From Candidatus Saccharibacteria bacterium UBA3749 (GTDB lineage Bacteria; Patescibacteriota; Saccharimonadia; Saccharimonadales; Saccharimonadaceae): a DNA stretch of 14,172 nt. Every line of letters begins with the position of its first letter. Position 1 is the first letter of the stretch. Under the pieces are notes generated by a model. The model was not told the origin of the DNA, searched no databases, and saw only the letters and a program-made list of their open reading frames with translations. Below, piece by piece: positions 1 through 7,203 of this stretch. The translations under genes and the position numbers were made by a program. The stretch spans positions 1 to 14,172 of the forward strand of contig DFGN01000013.1 in assembly GCA_002371235.1 (NCBI GenBank). The letters are read 5' to 3'.

Positions 1-439
1 TACCTTCACCTGTCTTCATCTCGGCTACAGCACCTTCATGTAATACCATACCGCCTATTAATTGTACGTCATAAGGCCTCAATCCCACCGTACGCTTCGC
101 CGCTTCCCTTGCCACCGCAAATGCATCTGGTAGAATTTCATTCAAGATTTTCTTATCATCAATCGGTGCACGTTTCTTTCCGGATTTATTAATGCCCTGC
201 TCAGCTCGCGCTGTCTTTAAAGCCTTGTCAATCTTTGCGCGGAAAATATCAGTCTGAGACTGTAATTCTTCATCGCTCATTTCCGCATACTTAGGTTCAA
301 GTTTCGTAATCTCCCGAGCTCGTTTCCAAAGTCTTTTTAGAATCTTTTTCTGAGCATCACCGAATACACCTTGCAAGAATTTTGTAAGAGCGGTCTTATC
401 TGCCAACTTGTCGGTCGGTTTCTTTTCTTTTCGTGCCAT
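1..439 (-). CDS. secA: Preprotein translocase ATPase SecA, N-terminal part (runs off window)
   Basis: I translated the minus strand by hand from the ATG at 439-437; 146 codons are visible before the edge. Residues 1-110 are the basic N-terminal helix region. Residues 118-146 carry the SecA-specific stretch GLRPYDVQLIGG, then LHEGAVAEMKTGEG, which is the start of the nucleotide-binding Walker A (GEGKT), cut by the edge. SecA is the cytosolic motor that pushes unfolded preproteins through SecYEG. A GGAG ribosome binding site lies 5 nt before the ATG, and the gap to hpf is only 31 nt, so it is probably the last visible gene of a serS-hpf-secA transcript. The hpf-secA order is common in Gram-positive bacteria. 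The rest of the gene, including both motor domains, is outside the window, so its integrity cannot be judged. Confidence 0.95.
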   Translation of the reverse strand, partial: MARKEKKPTDKLADKTALTKFLQGVFGDAQKKILKRLWKRAREITKLEPKYAEMSDEELQSQTDIFRAKIDKALKTARAEQGINKSGKKRAPIDDKKILNEILPDAFAVAREAAKRTVGLRPYDVQLIGGMVLHEGAVAEMKTGEG

Positions 440-470
440 ATTAACTCCAATTTCCCCCTATTTTATCATA

Positions 471-836
471 TTATTTTCTCTTAATAAAGATACTTTTCAA
501 ACTTCTCTTCTGACGATGTGGCTGCACCTCAAGTTTATATCGGCGAATCTGTCCAAGTAGCTTCGCTTCAACTAAATCTACACCAGCAAACACATTAGTA
601 CATTCGTCTCGCGCCGCAATTACCTTACCACCAGGAATCTCCATTGCTGCCGAAATTTCATACTTATCACTACTCTTGCTCTTACCAATCTCCGAAACTA
701 CAATCTTACAAACTATGTCTTTTTTGTAGCCTCTTGGCAAATATCGGTCAAGTTTACCGATACGTTTCTCGGCGTATTTTTTAAATGAATCCTCCACCTT
801 ATAACCGTTACCGGTAACGTCTATTTTTTCTATCAT
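471..836 (-). CDS. hpf: Ribosome hibernation-promoting factor, short form
   Basis: A 121-residue protein of the HPF/RaiA (YfiA) family. The N-terminus (KIDVTGNGYKVEDSFKKYAEKRIGKLDRYLP) and the central strand with AAMEIPGGKVIAARDE match the beta-alpha-beta-beta-beta-alpha fold that sits in the 30S decoding channel and stops translation in resting cells. The tail (residues 99-121) is strongly basic, as expected for rRNA contact. The roughly 60-residue C-terminal dimerisation domain of long HPF, used to form 100S ribosomes in many Gram-positives, is absent. The start has a clear AAAGGAG site directly after the serS TGA stop and 4 nt before the ATG. It lies between serS and secA with short gaps, so it is probably co-transcribed. 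Confidence 0.9.
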   Translation of the reverse strand: MIEKIDVTGNGYKVEDSFKKYAEKRIGKLDRYLPRGYKKDIVCKIVVSEIGKSKSSDKYEISAAMEIPGGKVIAARDECTNVFAGVDLVEAKLLGQIRRYKLEVQPHRQKRSLKSIFIKRK

Positions 837-846
837 TTTACTCCTT

Positions 847-2091
847 TCATAATTCTTCTTTACCGACTAGATACGGCTGCAAAACTTTTGGAACCCTAAG
901 CTTACCGCCCTCTATGGCATAGTTTTCTAAAATCACTACTAGCGCTCGCGCTAGAGAAATCGCCGTTCCATTCAAAGTATGCACGAATTCAATCGTGCCA
1001 TCCTTCCGTCGAACGCGACAATTCACTGAACGTGCCTGGAAATCGGTACAGTTCGAGCACGAAGTAATCTCTTGATACTTCTTATTCACCGGTGACCAAT
1101 ATTCCATATCGTATTTCTTCGCCGCCGGCGCACCTAAATCCCCAGCCGCAATATTAATCACATGATACGGAATCTCTAGTCCCTGCCAGATTTCCTCCTC
1201 AATAGCCAGAATTTTCTCATGAATTTCTTTGCTTTGTTCTGGTAAACAGAAAGCATACATCTCAAGCTTATTAAACTGATGCACCCTAAATAGTCCCCTC
1301 GTATATTTACCGGCCGCGCCAGCCTCCTTACGAAAACATGGCGAGTAACCGGCATAGAATAGTGGCAACTTATCTTCATCGATTATCTCATCCATATGAT
1401 AACCAGTAAGAGACATCTCTGCGGTTGCAATCAAGGCCAAATCCTCACCCTCAATATAATACTCATCGGATTGTTCCGAGCTTCGCGGATTAAATCCGCA
1501 CCCCTCAAGTACTCTACTACACACCATATCCGGTACCGTCATGAAGGTAAAACCATGTTCAAGTACTTTTGATAATCCATACTGCAAAAGTGCATTTTCA
1601 AGCAGCGCTAGTCCATCTTTAAGATAATAGAATTTTGCCCCAGCTACCTTTGCTCCTCTTTCAAAATCCAGCCAATCACGCCCTACAGCATAGTCAAGAT
1701 GATCTACGCCAGTCTCGTGATGCTCACCCCACTGTTTCACCTCCACCGAGCATTCCTCACCACCTAGTGGTACATCATCAAAAATAATATTAGGTACTGC
1801 TTTTACCATCCCTGCAAGCTCAAGCTCAATCGAAGAAAGCGCATCCTCTTTCTCCGAAAGCTCTTGCTTTATCGCCTTACCACGCTCAATCAATTCAGTT
1901 GCAGGCTTACCGTTTTTCATCTTAGCCGCTGTCTCGTTGCGCTCTTTGCGTAGCGTCTCCACCTCAATCAATATCTTCTTGCGCTTATCATCTAACGCCA
2001 GAATGTCATCGATGTTTGTCTTATACCCCTTTTCTTTTGTGGATCTTTTTACCAAATCCAAGTTTTCTCTAATAAACTTCACATCTAACAT
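847..2091 (-). CDS. serS: Serine--tRNA ligase
   Basis: Class II aminoacyl-tRNA synthetase that charges tRNA-Ser with serine. With the start at MLDVKFIRENLDLV it has 414 residues, a normal length. An N-terminal antiparallel coiled coil (about residues 25-100, rich in K, E and L) binds the tRNA-Ser long arm. Motif 2 is seen as CFRKEAGAAGKYTRGLFRVHQF and motif 3 as NGTAISLARALVVILEN; the usual NGSGLAVGR text is NGTAISLAR here. The frame is open upstream to an ATG at 2112, giving 7 extra residues. I prefer 2091 because a TGTTATAAT extended -10 box sits at 2101-2109, so the upstream ATG would lie at or above the -10, and because SerRS proteins usually begin MLD. No Shine-Dalgarno is seen, so the transcript is probably leaderless. 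The stop codon is TGA, followed at once by the hpf ribosome site. Confidence 0.97.
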   Translation of the reverse strand: MLDVKFIRENLDLVKRSTKEKGYKTNIDDILALDDKRKKILIEVETLRKERNETAAKMKNGKPATELIERGKAIKQELSEKEDALSSIELELAGMVKAVPNIIFDDVPLGGEECSVEVKQWGEHHETGVDHLDYAVGRDWLDFERGAKVAGAKFYYLKDGLALLENALLQYGLSKVLEHGFTFMTVPDMVCSRVLEGCGFNPRSSEQSDEYYIEGEDLALIATAEMSLTGYHMDEIIDEDKLPLFYAGYSPCFRKEAGAAGKYTRGLFRVHQFNKLEMYAFCLPEQSKEIHEKILAIEEEIWQGLEIPYHVINIAAGDLGAPAAKKYDMEYWSPVNKKYQEITSCSNCTDFQARSVNCRVRRKDGTIEFVHTLNGTAISLARALVVILENYAIEGGKLRVPKVLQPYLVGKEEL

Positions 2092-2100
2092 AGTGTTTTC

Positions 2101-2109
2101 ATTATAACA
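2101..2109 (-). promoter_or_regulatory. Extended -10 promoter of serS-hpf-secA
   Basis: On the minus strand TGTTATAAT is a perfect extended -10 (TGn plus TATAAT). The last base of the box is 9 nt from the serS ATG, so transcription would start within about 3 nt of the start codon. No convincing -35 is seen. It helps choose the 2091 start. Confidence 0.65.
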
Positions 2110-2130
2110 CATTTTTATCTATTTAGAGAG

Positions 2131-2175
2131 TAGTTCTAGTGATTATTAAGTTTATAATGAACTAGCCAATAATCA
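2131..2175. other. Interleaved inverted repeats (possible pseudoknot) between rsmA and serS
   Basis: Plus-strand TAGTTC (2131-2136) is complementary to GAACTA (2159-2164), and TGATTATT (2140-2147) is complementary to AATAATCA (2168-2175). The order A-B-A'-B' is that of an H-type pseudoknot rather than a nested hairpin. On the minus strand it falls in the rsmA 3' untranslated region, just above the serS promoter. The arms are AT-rich, so chance is possible. Confidence 0.3.
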
Positions 2176-2222
2176 TTGCCTAAGTCATCAAATCAAGCAC
2201 TTCAGATTCAGAGTAAAATCAG

Positions 2223-3029
2223 TTATCTATTCAATAATTTATATAATTCTTCCCACTGCTCTAGCCTCACATCACCTGGCCTAGCATCGAGCGATATCCC
2301 ACACTCAGTCATAGTTTCTATCAACTTCTCTTTCGGCCTTAGCTCAGCTAGATTACGCACTAGCTTCTTTCTCGGCATACCAAACCCTATCCGAATTAAA
2401 TCAAACACCTTATCATCTACGGTTGGCGAACCATATGGCTCCATCACGACCACACGCGAATCCACCTTTGGCGGCGGCGTAAATTCCTCTCGCTTCACAA
2501 TCGGTCCCAGAGATGCCTTTGCATAGTTTTTTACGAACAATGACAACATCGTCTCTTTATTATCCACGATTCGTTCCGCCACTTCTTTTTGCACAAGCAG
2601 CACTATACGCCGAGGCCTATGTTTAAGGGTAAGTACCTTCTTGATAATTGGACTAGTTATATAATATGGTATATTCCCAGCTATCACATAAGACTCTGTT
2701 ATACTTTCAAAATCAAATCGCAAGATATCTTCATTTACTACTACCAAATCTTTCCCCGGGAACGACCCAGGCAATTTTCTGGCTAGGTCTCCATCAAATT
2801 CTACCGCAACCACACGCTTAAAACGCTTAAAAAGCGACGACGTCAAATATCCAAGTCCAGGCCCAATTTCTACACACAGTTGAGGCACCTCCGAAGTTTC
2901 TTCTGCGCCGTAACTCTGATCATCCATAACAACATTTTCTCGTTGTCCCTCTACCGCCAACCGCGCAATTTCATCTAAGATTATACGATTATTTAACCAA
3001 TTTTGCCCCAATTCCTTTTTATTTTTCAT
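2223..3029 (-). CDS. rsmA: 16S rRNA (adenine(1518)-N6/adenine(1519)-N6)-dimethyltransferase
   Basis: RsmA/KsgA dimethylates two adjacent adenines in the 3'-terminal hairpin of 16S rRNA during small-subunit maturation, using S-adenosylmethionine. The 268 residues are the usual length. The N-terminus has the family signature KKELGQNWL. Motif I is CVEIGPGLGYLT (about 52-63), the acidic end of strand 2 is VAVEFDGD (75-82), and the catalytic motif IV is AGNIPYYITSPI (about 117-128). The C-terminal helical domain has the typical FVKN, FTPPPKVDS and FGMPRKKLVRNL elements. Residues 29-50 form a slightly long linker before motif I. An AGGAG ribosome site precedes the ATG, and the gap from the upstream 3D-domain gene is about 30 nt, so the two form an operon. 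Confidence 0.96.
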   Translation of the reverse strand: MKNKKELGQNWLNNRIILDEIARLAVEGQRENVVMDDQSYGAEETSEVPQLCVEIGPGLGYLTSSLFKRFKRVVAVEFDGDLARKLPGSFPGKDLVVVNEDILRFDFESITESYVIAGNIPYYITSPIIKKVLTLKHRPRRIVLLVQKEVAERIVDNKETMLSLFVKNYAKASLGPIVKREEFTPPPKVDSRVVVMEPYGSPTVDDKVFDLIRIGFGMPRKKLVRNLAELRPKEKLIETMTECGISLDARPGDVRLEQWEELYKLLNR

Positions 3030-3059
3030 AACACTCCTAATCTACTTCGATTAGCTATT

Positions 3060-4139
3060 CTACTTACCGTCTCGAATCGTCCAGTCTGTTGCGATATCAA
3101 ACTGTTCCGCATTACTCTCGGCAAAAGCCCCCGTATCATATACTTTGCCTGGCCCTAATGATGTTTCTACCACCGAACAGCGTGGATACCTTCCAAGATG
3201 CGCTGCAACCAACACATAGCCATCAGAATCTACTTTAACACCGTCATCCCTAACATAATAAACTGCCGGCACTCCACAAGCTCTCGATACTAAAGACATC
3301 ACTCCAGACATCGGCAAATCATAATAAGTCTCTTTACGCTCCACTGTAACACCATTTACCGTTACGGTATATCTATTTACGCCCCTAGATGGAGTCAATG
3401 GATTCATTTCTATCCTGCTAGTTCCTACCGCCACTACCCTTGCAATCGGCTCCTTTACCACTTCCTCGCCCACAAGTTCACGCGAGACTTCTACACCATC
3501 AATATATTGTACGTTATAATTAATTCTCTTTAACCCTAATTCACCAAGTTGTTGTACCTCTTGCACCCCAGGTTCAATCGAATAACTCTTCACTGTTTCT
3601 TCTTCAAACGGTATCTCTTCTTCCACTGTAATCATTCTCCCACCATTTCGCACTAATTCATACACATTCGCTACACCAAGCTCCAAAAAATTCCCATTCG
3701 AAACTCGTTTAAGTTCATCTCCATCATATACCGTAAATCCAGCTTCTTTTGCGATAGTCTTCGCATCATAACTTGCAGTCATCAAATACTTGTTGCTCAT
3801 ACCATCTCTTATTACAACCGGATGGGAACGATATACATTAATATAAAAATTATCAGCGTTAATCTCTGTGCTAATCTCAGGCTCTACGATATCACCCATA
3901 TTTAATGAAACGCCGGCTCGTTCCAACACCTCGCCCACCGTTGTAGCACTCGTTTTAATTATCAATTTGTCGCCATTATCATATAACGTGACATACTTAG
4001 CTTCACCAATAGAAAAACTCCCATTACCCTGAGCAAAAGTCTGTCGCGAAAACAGTCCCACTAAAACAAAAAAAACAACAGCCAAAGAAATAGCGACAAC
4101 CGAAGAAATAATCTGATCACTTTTTCTCGAAAGTTTCAT
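3060..4139 (-). CDS. Secreted DUF348/G5/3D-domain cell-wall protein (YabE/RpfB-like)
   Basis: A 359-residue exported protein. Residues 8-36 are a hydrophobic signal peptide or N-terminal anchor. Two ubiquitin-like DUF348 domains follow, at about 47-95 (LYDNGDKLIIKTSATTVGEVLERAGV) and 105-150 (VVIRDGMSNKYLMTASYDAKTIAKEAGF). A G5 domain spans about 160-240 (EEIPFEEETVKS, ending EPIARVVAVGT). The C-terminus (about 285-359) resembles a 3D domain, named for three aspartates, here probably D335 (YDTGAF), D348 and D352 (FDIATDW). In Bacillus YabE and actinobacterial RpfB this combination belongs to peptidoglycan-modifying enzymes, and those genes likewise precede ksgA/rsmA. The RpfB lysozyme-like domain is absent. 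I infer wall remodelling, but the catalytic activity of this 3D domain is unproven. The start lies 10 nt below an extended -10 box with no Shine-Dalgarno. Confidence 0.85.
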   Translation of the reverse strand: MKLSRKSDQIISSVVAISLAVVFFVLVGLFSRQTFAQGNGSFSIGEAKYVTLYDNGDKLIIKTSATTVGEVLERAGVSLNMGDIVEPEISTEINADNFYINVYRSHPVVIRDGMSNKYLMTASYDAKTIAKEAGFTVYDGDELKRVSNGNFLELGVANVYELVRNGGRMITVEEEIPFEEETVKSYSIEPGVQEVQQLGELGLKRINYNVQYIDGVEVSRELVGEEVVKEPIARVVAVGTSRIEMNPLTPSRGVNRYTVTVNGVTVERKETYYDLPMSGVMSLVSRACGVPAVYYVRDDGVKVDSDGYVLVAAHLGRYPRCSVVETSLGPGKVYDTGAFAESNAEQFDIATDWTIRDGK

Positions 4140-4149
4140 TCTATAGTAG

Positions 4150-4158
4150 ATTATACCA
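4150..4158 (-). promoter_or_regulatory. Proximal extended -10 promoter of the 3D-protein/rsmA operon
   Basis: Minus-strand TGGTATAAT is a perfect extended -10. Ten nucleotides separate it from the ATG at 4139, so the predicted transcript has almost no leader. The -35 is weak. Confidence 0.6.
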
Positions 4159-4226
4159 TACTCTTATAAAAAAACGTAACGATTAAAACAAATAAACACT
4201 GGCTTTCAAAATTCTAGGCGGACACA

Positions 4227-4311
4227 TTAATTAACTAAAATAACACTACACTCTACAAACCTGATACTTCCTCTGATATCGCTTGGGCTCATCTCAACAC
4301 GAGTCCAAACT
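4227..4311 (-). other. Possible structured leader with a 21-codon upstream ORF
   Basis: If the distal promoter (4318-4345) fires, the first 172 nt to the 3D-protein ATG would be a long 5' leader. It holds a stem TTGG(A)CTC / GAG(C)CCAA (4301-4308 with 4283-4290), a weak GATA/TATC stem, and a small ORF 4292-4227 starting MSPSDIRGS and ending in TAA. No recognisable ribosome site precedes that ORF and I match it to no riboswitch family; the c-di-AMP (ydaO) consensus linked to rpfB genes in actinobacteria is not visible. The remainder of the 4160-4480 gap is AT-rich with nothing else I can support. Confidence 0.25.
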
Positions 4312-4317
4312 GATTGT

Positions 4318-4345
4318 ATTTTAGCATAGCCACATTCAATGTCAA
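4318..4345 (-). promoter_or_regulatory. Distal minus-strand promoter with a consensus -35
   Basis: On the minus strand TTGACA (4345-4340) is followed after 16 nt by TAAAAT (4323-4318), with TGC directly before the -10. This is the best -35/-10 pair in the window. It points at the 3D-protein/rsmA operon and would give a leader of about 172 nt starting near 4311. Confidence 0.6.
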
Positions 4346-4350
4346 CATTG
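4337..4350. promoter_or_regulatory. Perfect 14-bp palindrome over the distal -35 (candidate operator)
   Basis: CAATGTCAACATTG is two 6-bp arms around CA and contains the whole TTGACA of the distal minus promoter. A DNA-binding dimer here would block the -35. On the plus strand it is followed by T6 (4351-4356), so it also looks like a short intrinsic terminator, although no plus-strand gene lies upstream to be terminated. Confidence 0.45.
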
Positions 4351-4480
4351 TTTTTTAACAATAATAATGTCATAATATATTTCGTGATTAACAGATGCAA
4401 ATCAAAAAAACCGAACATATATTTATTGACAAATGCATTTTTTATTTTATTAAGTATTATTCATGCAACATCATTCATCG

Positions 4481-4489
4481 TGATATAAT
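4481..4489 (+). promoter_or_regulatory. Extended -10 promoter of the redox gene pair
   Basis: TGATATAAT is a perfect extended -10. Only 6 nt separate it from the ATG at 4496, so the predicted transcription start is at or next to the start codon and the mRNA should be leaderless. The TTGACA at 4426 is too far away to be its -35. Confidence 0.65.
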
Positions 4490-4495
4490 GCTTGT

Positions 4496-5119
4496 ATGAA
4501 TTGGAGAAAATGGCTAGACGAATTTGTCATAGCAAGCAAAGGAATTCTCTTTGCGACCAAAGAAAAACGTTTCTGGTATGGTTTCTTTCCGACTTTTTTG
4601 TTTTTTGGATTATTAATGAATTTATTATCTGGCGGCACCTCTAAATTCAATCTTATGTTTGCACTTGGTTTTCCACAATGCCTCCATATTTTATGGAATA
4701 GCTTTATAGCAACTTTTGGCATCAACCAACCATTTCTAGATTGGTTGCCTATTTTCTGTATCTGTATCCTTCAAGCTGCCCTAATTGGCCTCATTGTTCT
4801 TCTCTGGAAGAAAAAACAGACCGCTGCCAATCTTAGCAACGCCGGAATCATTACCGGCCTAATCGCCTTAGGTGCTGGCTGCCCTACCTGCGGTACTACT
4901 CTTCTTACTCCACTACTTGGCACCATCTTCTCTACCGGAGGACTCGCTATGGCCGGCACCATCTCCGCCATTATCACGATTTTGGCCGTCATCATTGCAA
5001 TCCTATCATTAAAACGTCTCGGAGTTGAAACATATGTTACAATAATAAATGAAGAATACCTAGCCAAAAAGGCAAGTAAATCCAGTAATCCAAAGGAGCA
5101 GAATGAAGAAAACATTTAG
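4496..5119 (+). CDS. Polytopic membrane protein with intramembrane CPTC motif, probable redox partner of the DsbA-like protein
   Basis: A 207-residue integral membrane protein with four to five hydrophobic segments, at about 28-46, 54-74, 84-104, 115-142 and 150-172, and a hydrophilic C-terminal tail (180-207). It has five cysteines: C61, the pair C88/C90 (FCIC) and the pair C129/C132 in GAGCPTCGTT, embedded in a Gly-rich helix. I do not recognise a named family. It resembles neither DsbB nor VKOR in overall text, but a membrane CxxC next to a DsbA-like gene suggests that it passes electrons to or from that partner. Its 3' end overlaps the next gene by 17 nt, so the two are translationally coupled. 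The start lies directly under an extended -10 box without a Shine-Dalgarno. The alternative is a structural or transport role with metal-binding cysteines. Confidence 0.8.
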   Translation: MNWRKWLDEFVIASKGILFATKEKRFWYGFFPTFLFFGLLMNLLSGGTSKFNLMFALGFPQCLHILWNSFIATFGINQPFLDWLPIFCICILQAALIGLIVLLWKKKQTAANLSNAGIITGLIALGAGCPTCGTTLLTPLLGTIFSTGGLAMAGTISAIITILAVIIAILSLKRLGVETYVTIINEEYLAKKASKSSNPKEQNEENI

Positions 5120-5792
5120 AGTTTTTGGCATCATTGCCGTAATTACCCTTATCGTCGCGGCCATCGCGGCCAGCATGAATGTAAAGCCTAGCAACAACGA
5201 CCGAGTTTGGGATACTGCCATGACTATTGGTAATCCTGATGCTAAAAACTATTTCATTATTTACTCAGATCTAGTTTGTCCATACTGCGTTGCATTTGAG
5301 AACGCCGTCGTTGAACACGAAGACGATTTCAAAAAATATATCGAGAGTAACGATATCTTAATTGAAGTCCGTCTTTCCGATTTTCTCTACGAATACGGTG
5401 AAACCCACCCCATCCATTCTCGCTATTCGGCAATCGCTTCTTACTGCGCCAAAAACGAGGGTAAATTCTGGGATTACTATAATTTAGCCATCTCCAGTGT
5501 ATGGAATGATTTTTTCAAATCAACTGGCAAATCTGGTTTTGGCAAGCTAAATAATTATGGTCAAGAGTACTGGACCGCCATCGGCAAGAAGGTTGGTCTC
5601 GGCGAAGAATTTGAATCTTGTGTCCAAAACCAGACTCCACTCAGCGAAATTAAAGACAACGCCGCCAAATCCGCTAAGTTAGTTAGTGGAATGCCATACT
5701 TCAAGTTTAACAAATTCGTAAGCTCCGGATTTGATTTAGCTGGTGATTGGCAAGACGTCCTAATGTTCTTCCAGGCTGGACTAGATAGCTAG
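5103..5792 (+). CDS. Membrane-anchored DsbA-like thioredoxin-fold oxidoreductase
   Basis: A 229-residue protein with an N-terminal membrane anchor or signal (about residues 7-25) and an extracytoplasmic thioredoxin-fold domain. The active site CPYC is at residues 59-62 (IIYSDLVCPYCVAFENAV), followed by a helical insertion typical of the DsbA/Thioredoxin_4 group. The cis-proline loop is seen as SGMPYFKF (about 195-202). Two more cysteines (C115, C173) could form a structural disulfide. The family catalyses disulfide formation or exchange in exported proteins. The gene has an AAAGGAG site ending 4 nt before its ATG, inside the end of the upstream membrane protein gene. That tight coupling makes the upstream protein the natural candidate for recycling CPYC. 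No signal-peptidase or lipobox motif is obvious. No hairpin terminator is seen in the 65-nt convergent gap to rarA. Confidence 0.88.
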   Translation: MKKTFRVFGIIAVITLIVAAIAASMNVKPSNNDRVWDTAMTIGNPDAKNYFIIYSDLVCPYCVAFENAVVEHEDDFKKYIESNDILIEVRLSDFLYEYGETHPIHSRYSAIASYCAKNEGKFWDYYNLAISSVWNDFFKSTGKSGFGKLNNYGQEYWTAIGKKVGLGEEFESCVQNQTPLSEIKDNAAKSAKLVSGMPYFKFNKFVSSGFDLAGDWQDVLMFFQAGLDS

Positions 5793-5857
5793 ATCATCAC
5801 CACAATATATTACACAACTTAAACCTGCAGCTAAATTCATCTAGTCTAATAAGTGTT

Positions 5858-7081
5858 CTACATAGTACTATGAAAAATCTTCTCATCTTTTATACTATCA
5901 GGCAAATAATTCTTATCAAGATGAAATCCAGACTCCCATTTTTGACCCTTACCAAATCCAAGGTCCTTCATTAATTTTGTCGGTGCATTCCTTAACCAAA
6001 TAGGCACTGGCTCGCCCATCGTCTTCTTAGCAAGACTAAGTGCCTCAAACCACGCATCCGCCGAGTCACGATTTTTCTTCGACTTTGCAAGCGCAATGCA
6101 AGTATGGGCCAGTATTAGTCCCGACTCTGGCATTCCAACTCTTTCAACCGCCTGAAAACACGCCGTCGCCAAAGACAATGCCCCGTTCCCAGCAAGCCCA
6201 ATATCCTCTGAAGCAAAAATCACCATCCTGCGCGCAATAAATTTCGGATCTTCCCCCGCCTCTACCATTCTTGCAAGATAATAAAGCGCCGCATCCACGT
6301 CCGAACCCCGCATCGATTTAATAAAAGCCGAAATCGTATCATAGTGTTTGTCACCTTTTTTATCATAGCCAGGTATTTTTTTCCCTGCCGCTTCTTCCAC
6401 TACTTTCTCATTCACCGTGTTCGACAATGATAACGCCAACTCCAAATCCCCAAGTGCGCTTCTCGCATCCCCACCCGATAATTCCGCAATCAACTCTAAA
6501 GCGGGTTTCGTAATGAAAGGGCTACCGTTGGAAGCGAGCAACGAAGCCCGGGAACTGACGGTAACTCCTTCAGCCTTACAAGCCCGCTTCAATACTTTCA
6601 CTATCGCCGTTTTCGAAAGTGGTTGCACAACTACTACCCGTGAACGTGAAAGTAGCGGCGATATCACCTCAAATGACGGGTTCTCTGTCGTAGCCCCAAT
6701 TAGCGTTATTAACCCCGATTCAACATGTGGCAAAAACGCATCCTGCTGGGCTTTATTAAACCGATGAATTTCGTCCACAAATAAAACTGTACGCGTTTTC
6801 AAATTCCAGTTTAACTTTGCTCGTTCTACCACTTCCTCCACATTTTTCTTTCCCGCCGTCACTGCTGATATCTCTACAAAATCTGCCTTAAATTCGTGCG
6901 CCAAAATTCGTGCCAAAGTCGTTTTCCCAGTCCCTGGAGGCCCCCAAAAAATCAAATTTACCGGTTCCCCCTTTTTTACAATCTCCGTCAAAATCTTGCC
7001 CTCACCAATGATCTCTTCTTGTCCCACCACATCGGATAACTTAGTGGGTCTCATTCTCTCAGCCAATGGTACTCTGTTCAT
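5858..7081 (-). CDS. rarA: Replication-associated recombination protein A (RarA/MgsA AAA+ ATPase)
   Basis: A 407-residue AAA+ ATPase of the RarA/MgsA/WRNIP1 family, which acts at stalled replication forks and is related to clamp-loader subunits. The N-terminus has PLAERMRPTKLSDVVGQE. Walker A GPPGTGKTT is at 47-55, Walker B with DEIHRF at 103-108 and sensor 1 GATTENPSFEV at about 129-139. The SGGDARSAL text (about 202-210) is the sensor 2 region. The C-terminal half has family signatures such as MRGSDVDAALYYLARMVEAGEDPKFIARR and ASEDIGLA that form the tetramerisation domain. Length is slightly under the usual 420-450 residues. It is a lone minus-strand gene convergent with the redox pair and divergent from the DUF4282-like gene. 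A TATAAT box 7 nt from the ATG and no Shine-Dalgarno suggest a leaderless mRNA. Confidence 0.95.
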   Translation of the reverse strand: MNRVPLAERMRPTKLSDVVGQEEIIGEGKILTEIVKKGEPVNLIFWGPPGTGKTTLARILAHEFKADFVEISAVTAGKKNVEEVVERAKLNWNLKTRTVLFVDEIHRFNKAQQDAFLPHVESGLITLIGATTENPSFEVISPLLSRSRVVVVQPLSKTAIVKVLKRACKAEGVTVSSRASLLASNGSPFITKPALELIAELSGGDARSALGDLELALSLSNTVNEKVVEEAAGKKIPGYDKKGDKHYDTISAFIKSMRGSDVDAALYYLARMVEAGEDPKFIARRMVIFASEDIGLAGNGALSLATACFQAVERVGMPESGLILAHTCIALAKSKKNRDSADAWFEALSLAKKTMGEPVPIWLRNAPTKLMKDLGFGKGQKWESGFHLDKNYLPDSIKDEKIFHSTM

Positions 7082-7088
7082 ATTAAAT

Positions 7089-7094
7089 ATTATA
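7089..7094 (-). promoter_or_regulatory. -10 box of rarA
   Basis: Minus-strand TATAAT with 7 nt (ATTTAAT) before the ATG at 7081. There is no TGn extension, and the surrounding DNA is so AT-rich that the exact box is uncertain. Confidence 0.45.
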
Positions 7095-7143
7095 TAATAT
7101 TTTACAATTTACTAAAAACGTAATCATTTTTCCGCAAAAAAAC

Positions 7144-7173
7144 TTTACAAAAAAAAACTATTTATGCTACAAT
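7144..7173 (+). promoter_or_regulatory. Promoter of the DUF4282-like gene
   Basis: TTTACA (7144-7149), an 18-nt spacer, then TACAAT (7168-7173) with TGC directly before it. The start codon is 30 nt downstream and has an AAGGAG site, so this gene has a conventional leader, unlike several neighbours. Confidence 0.6.
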
Positions 7174-7203
7174 TAAAGCAATATTAAATAAAGGAGTTAT
7201 ATC

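Noticed and set aside
847..849. Possible UGA recoding, as in Gracilibacteria/Absconditabacteria.
   Set aside because: serS ends in TGA at its normal C-terminus, followed at once by the hpf ribosome site, so UGA is a stop here.
2092..2112. The longer serS start at 2112.
   Set aside because: It would place the -10 box TATAAT inside the coding region and adds MCYNENT, which is not typical of SerRS.
4227..4418. A 63-residue minus-strand ORF in the 4140-4495 gap.
   Set aside because: Its start lies upstream of the predicted distal promoter, it has no ribosome site and no recognisable domain. Only the inner 21-codon part could be transcribed, and that is noted as part of the leader.
4426..4431. 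A consensus TTGACA as the -35 of the 4496 gene.
   Set aside because: It is over 50 nt from the -10 at 4484, and no -10 lies at 16-18 nt from it.
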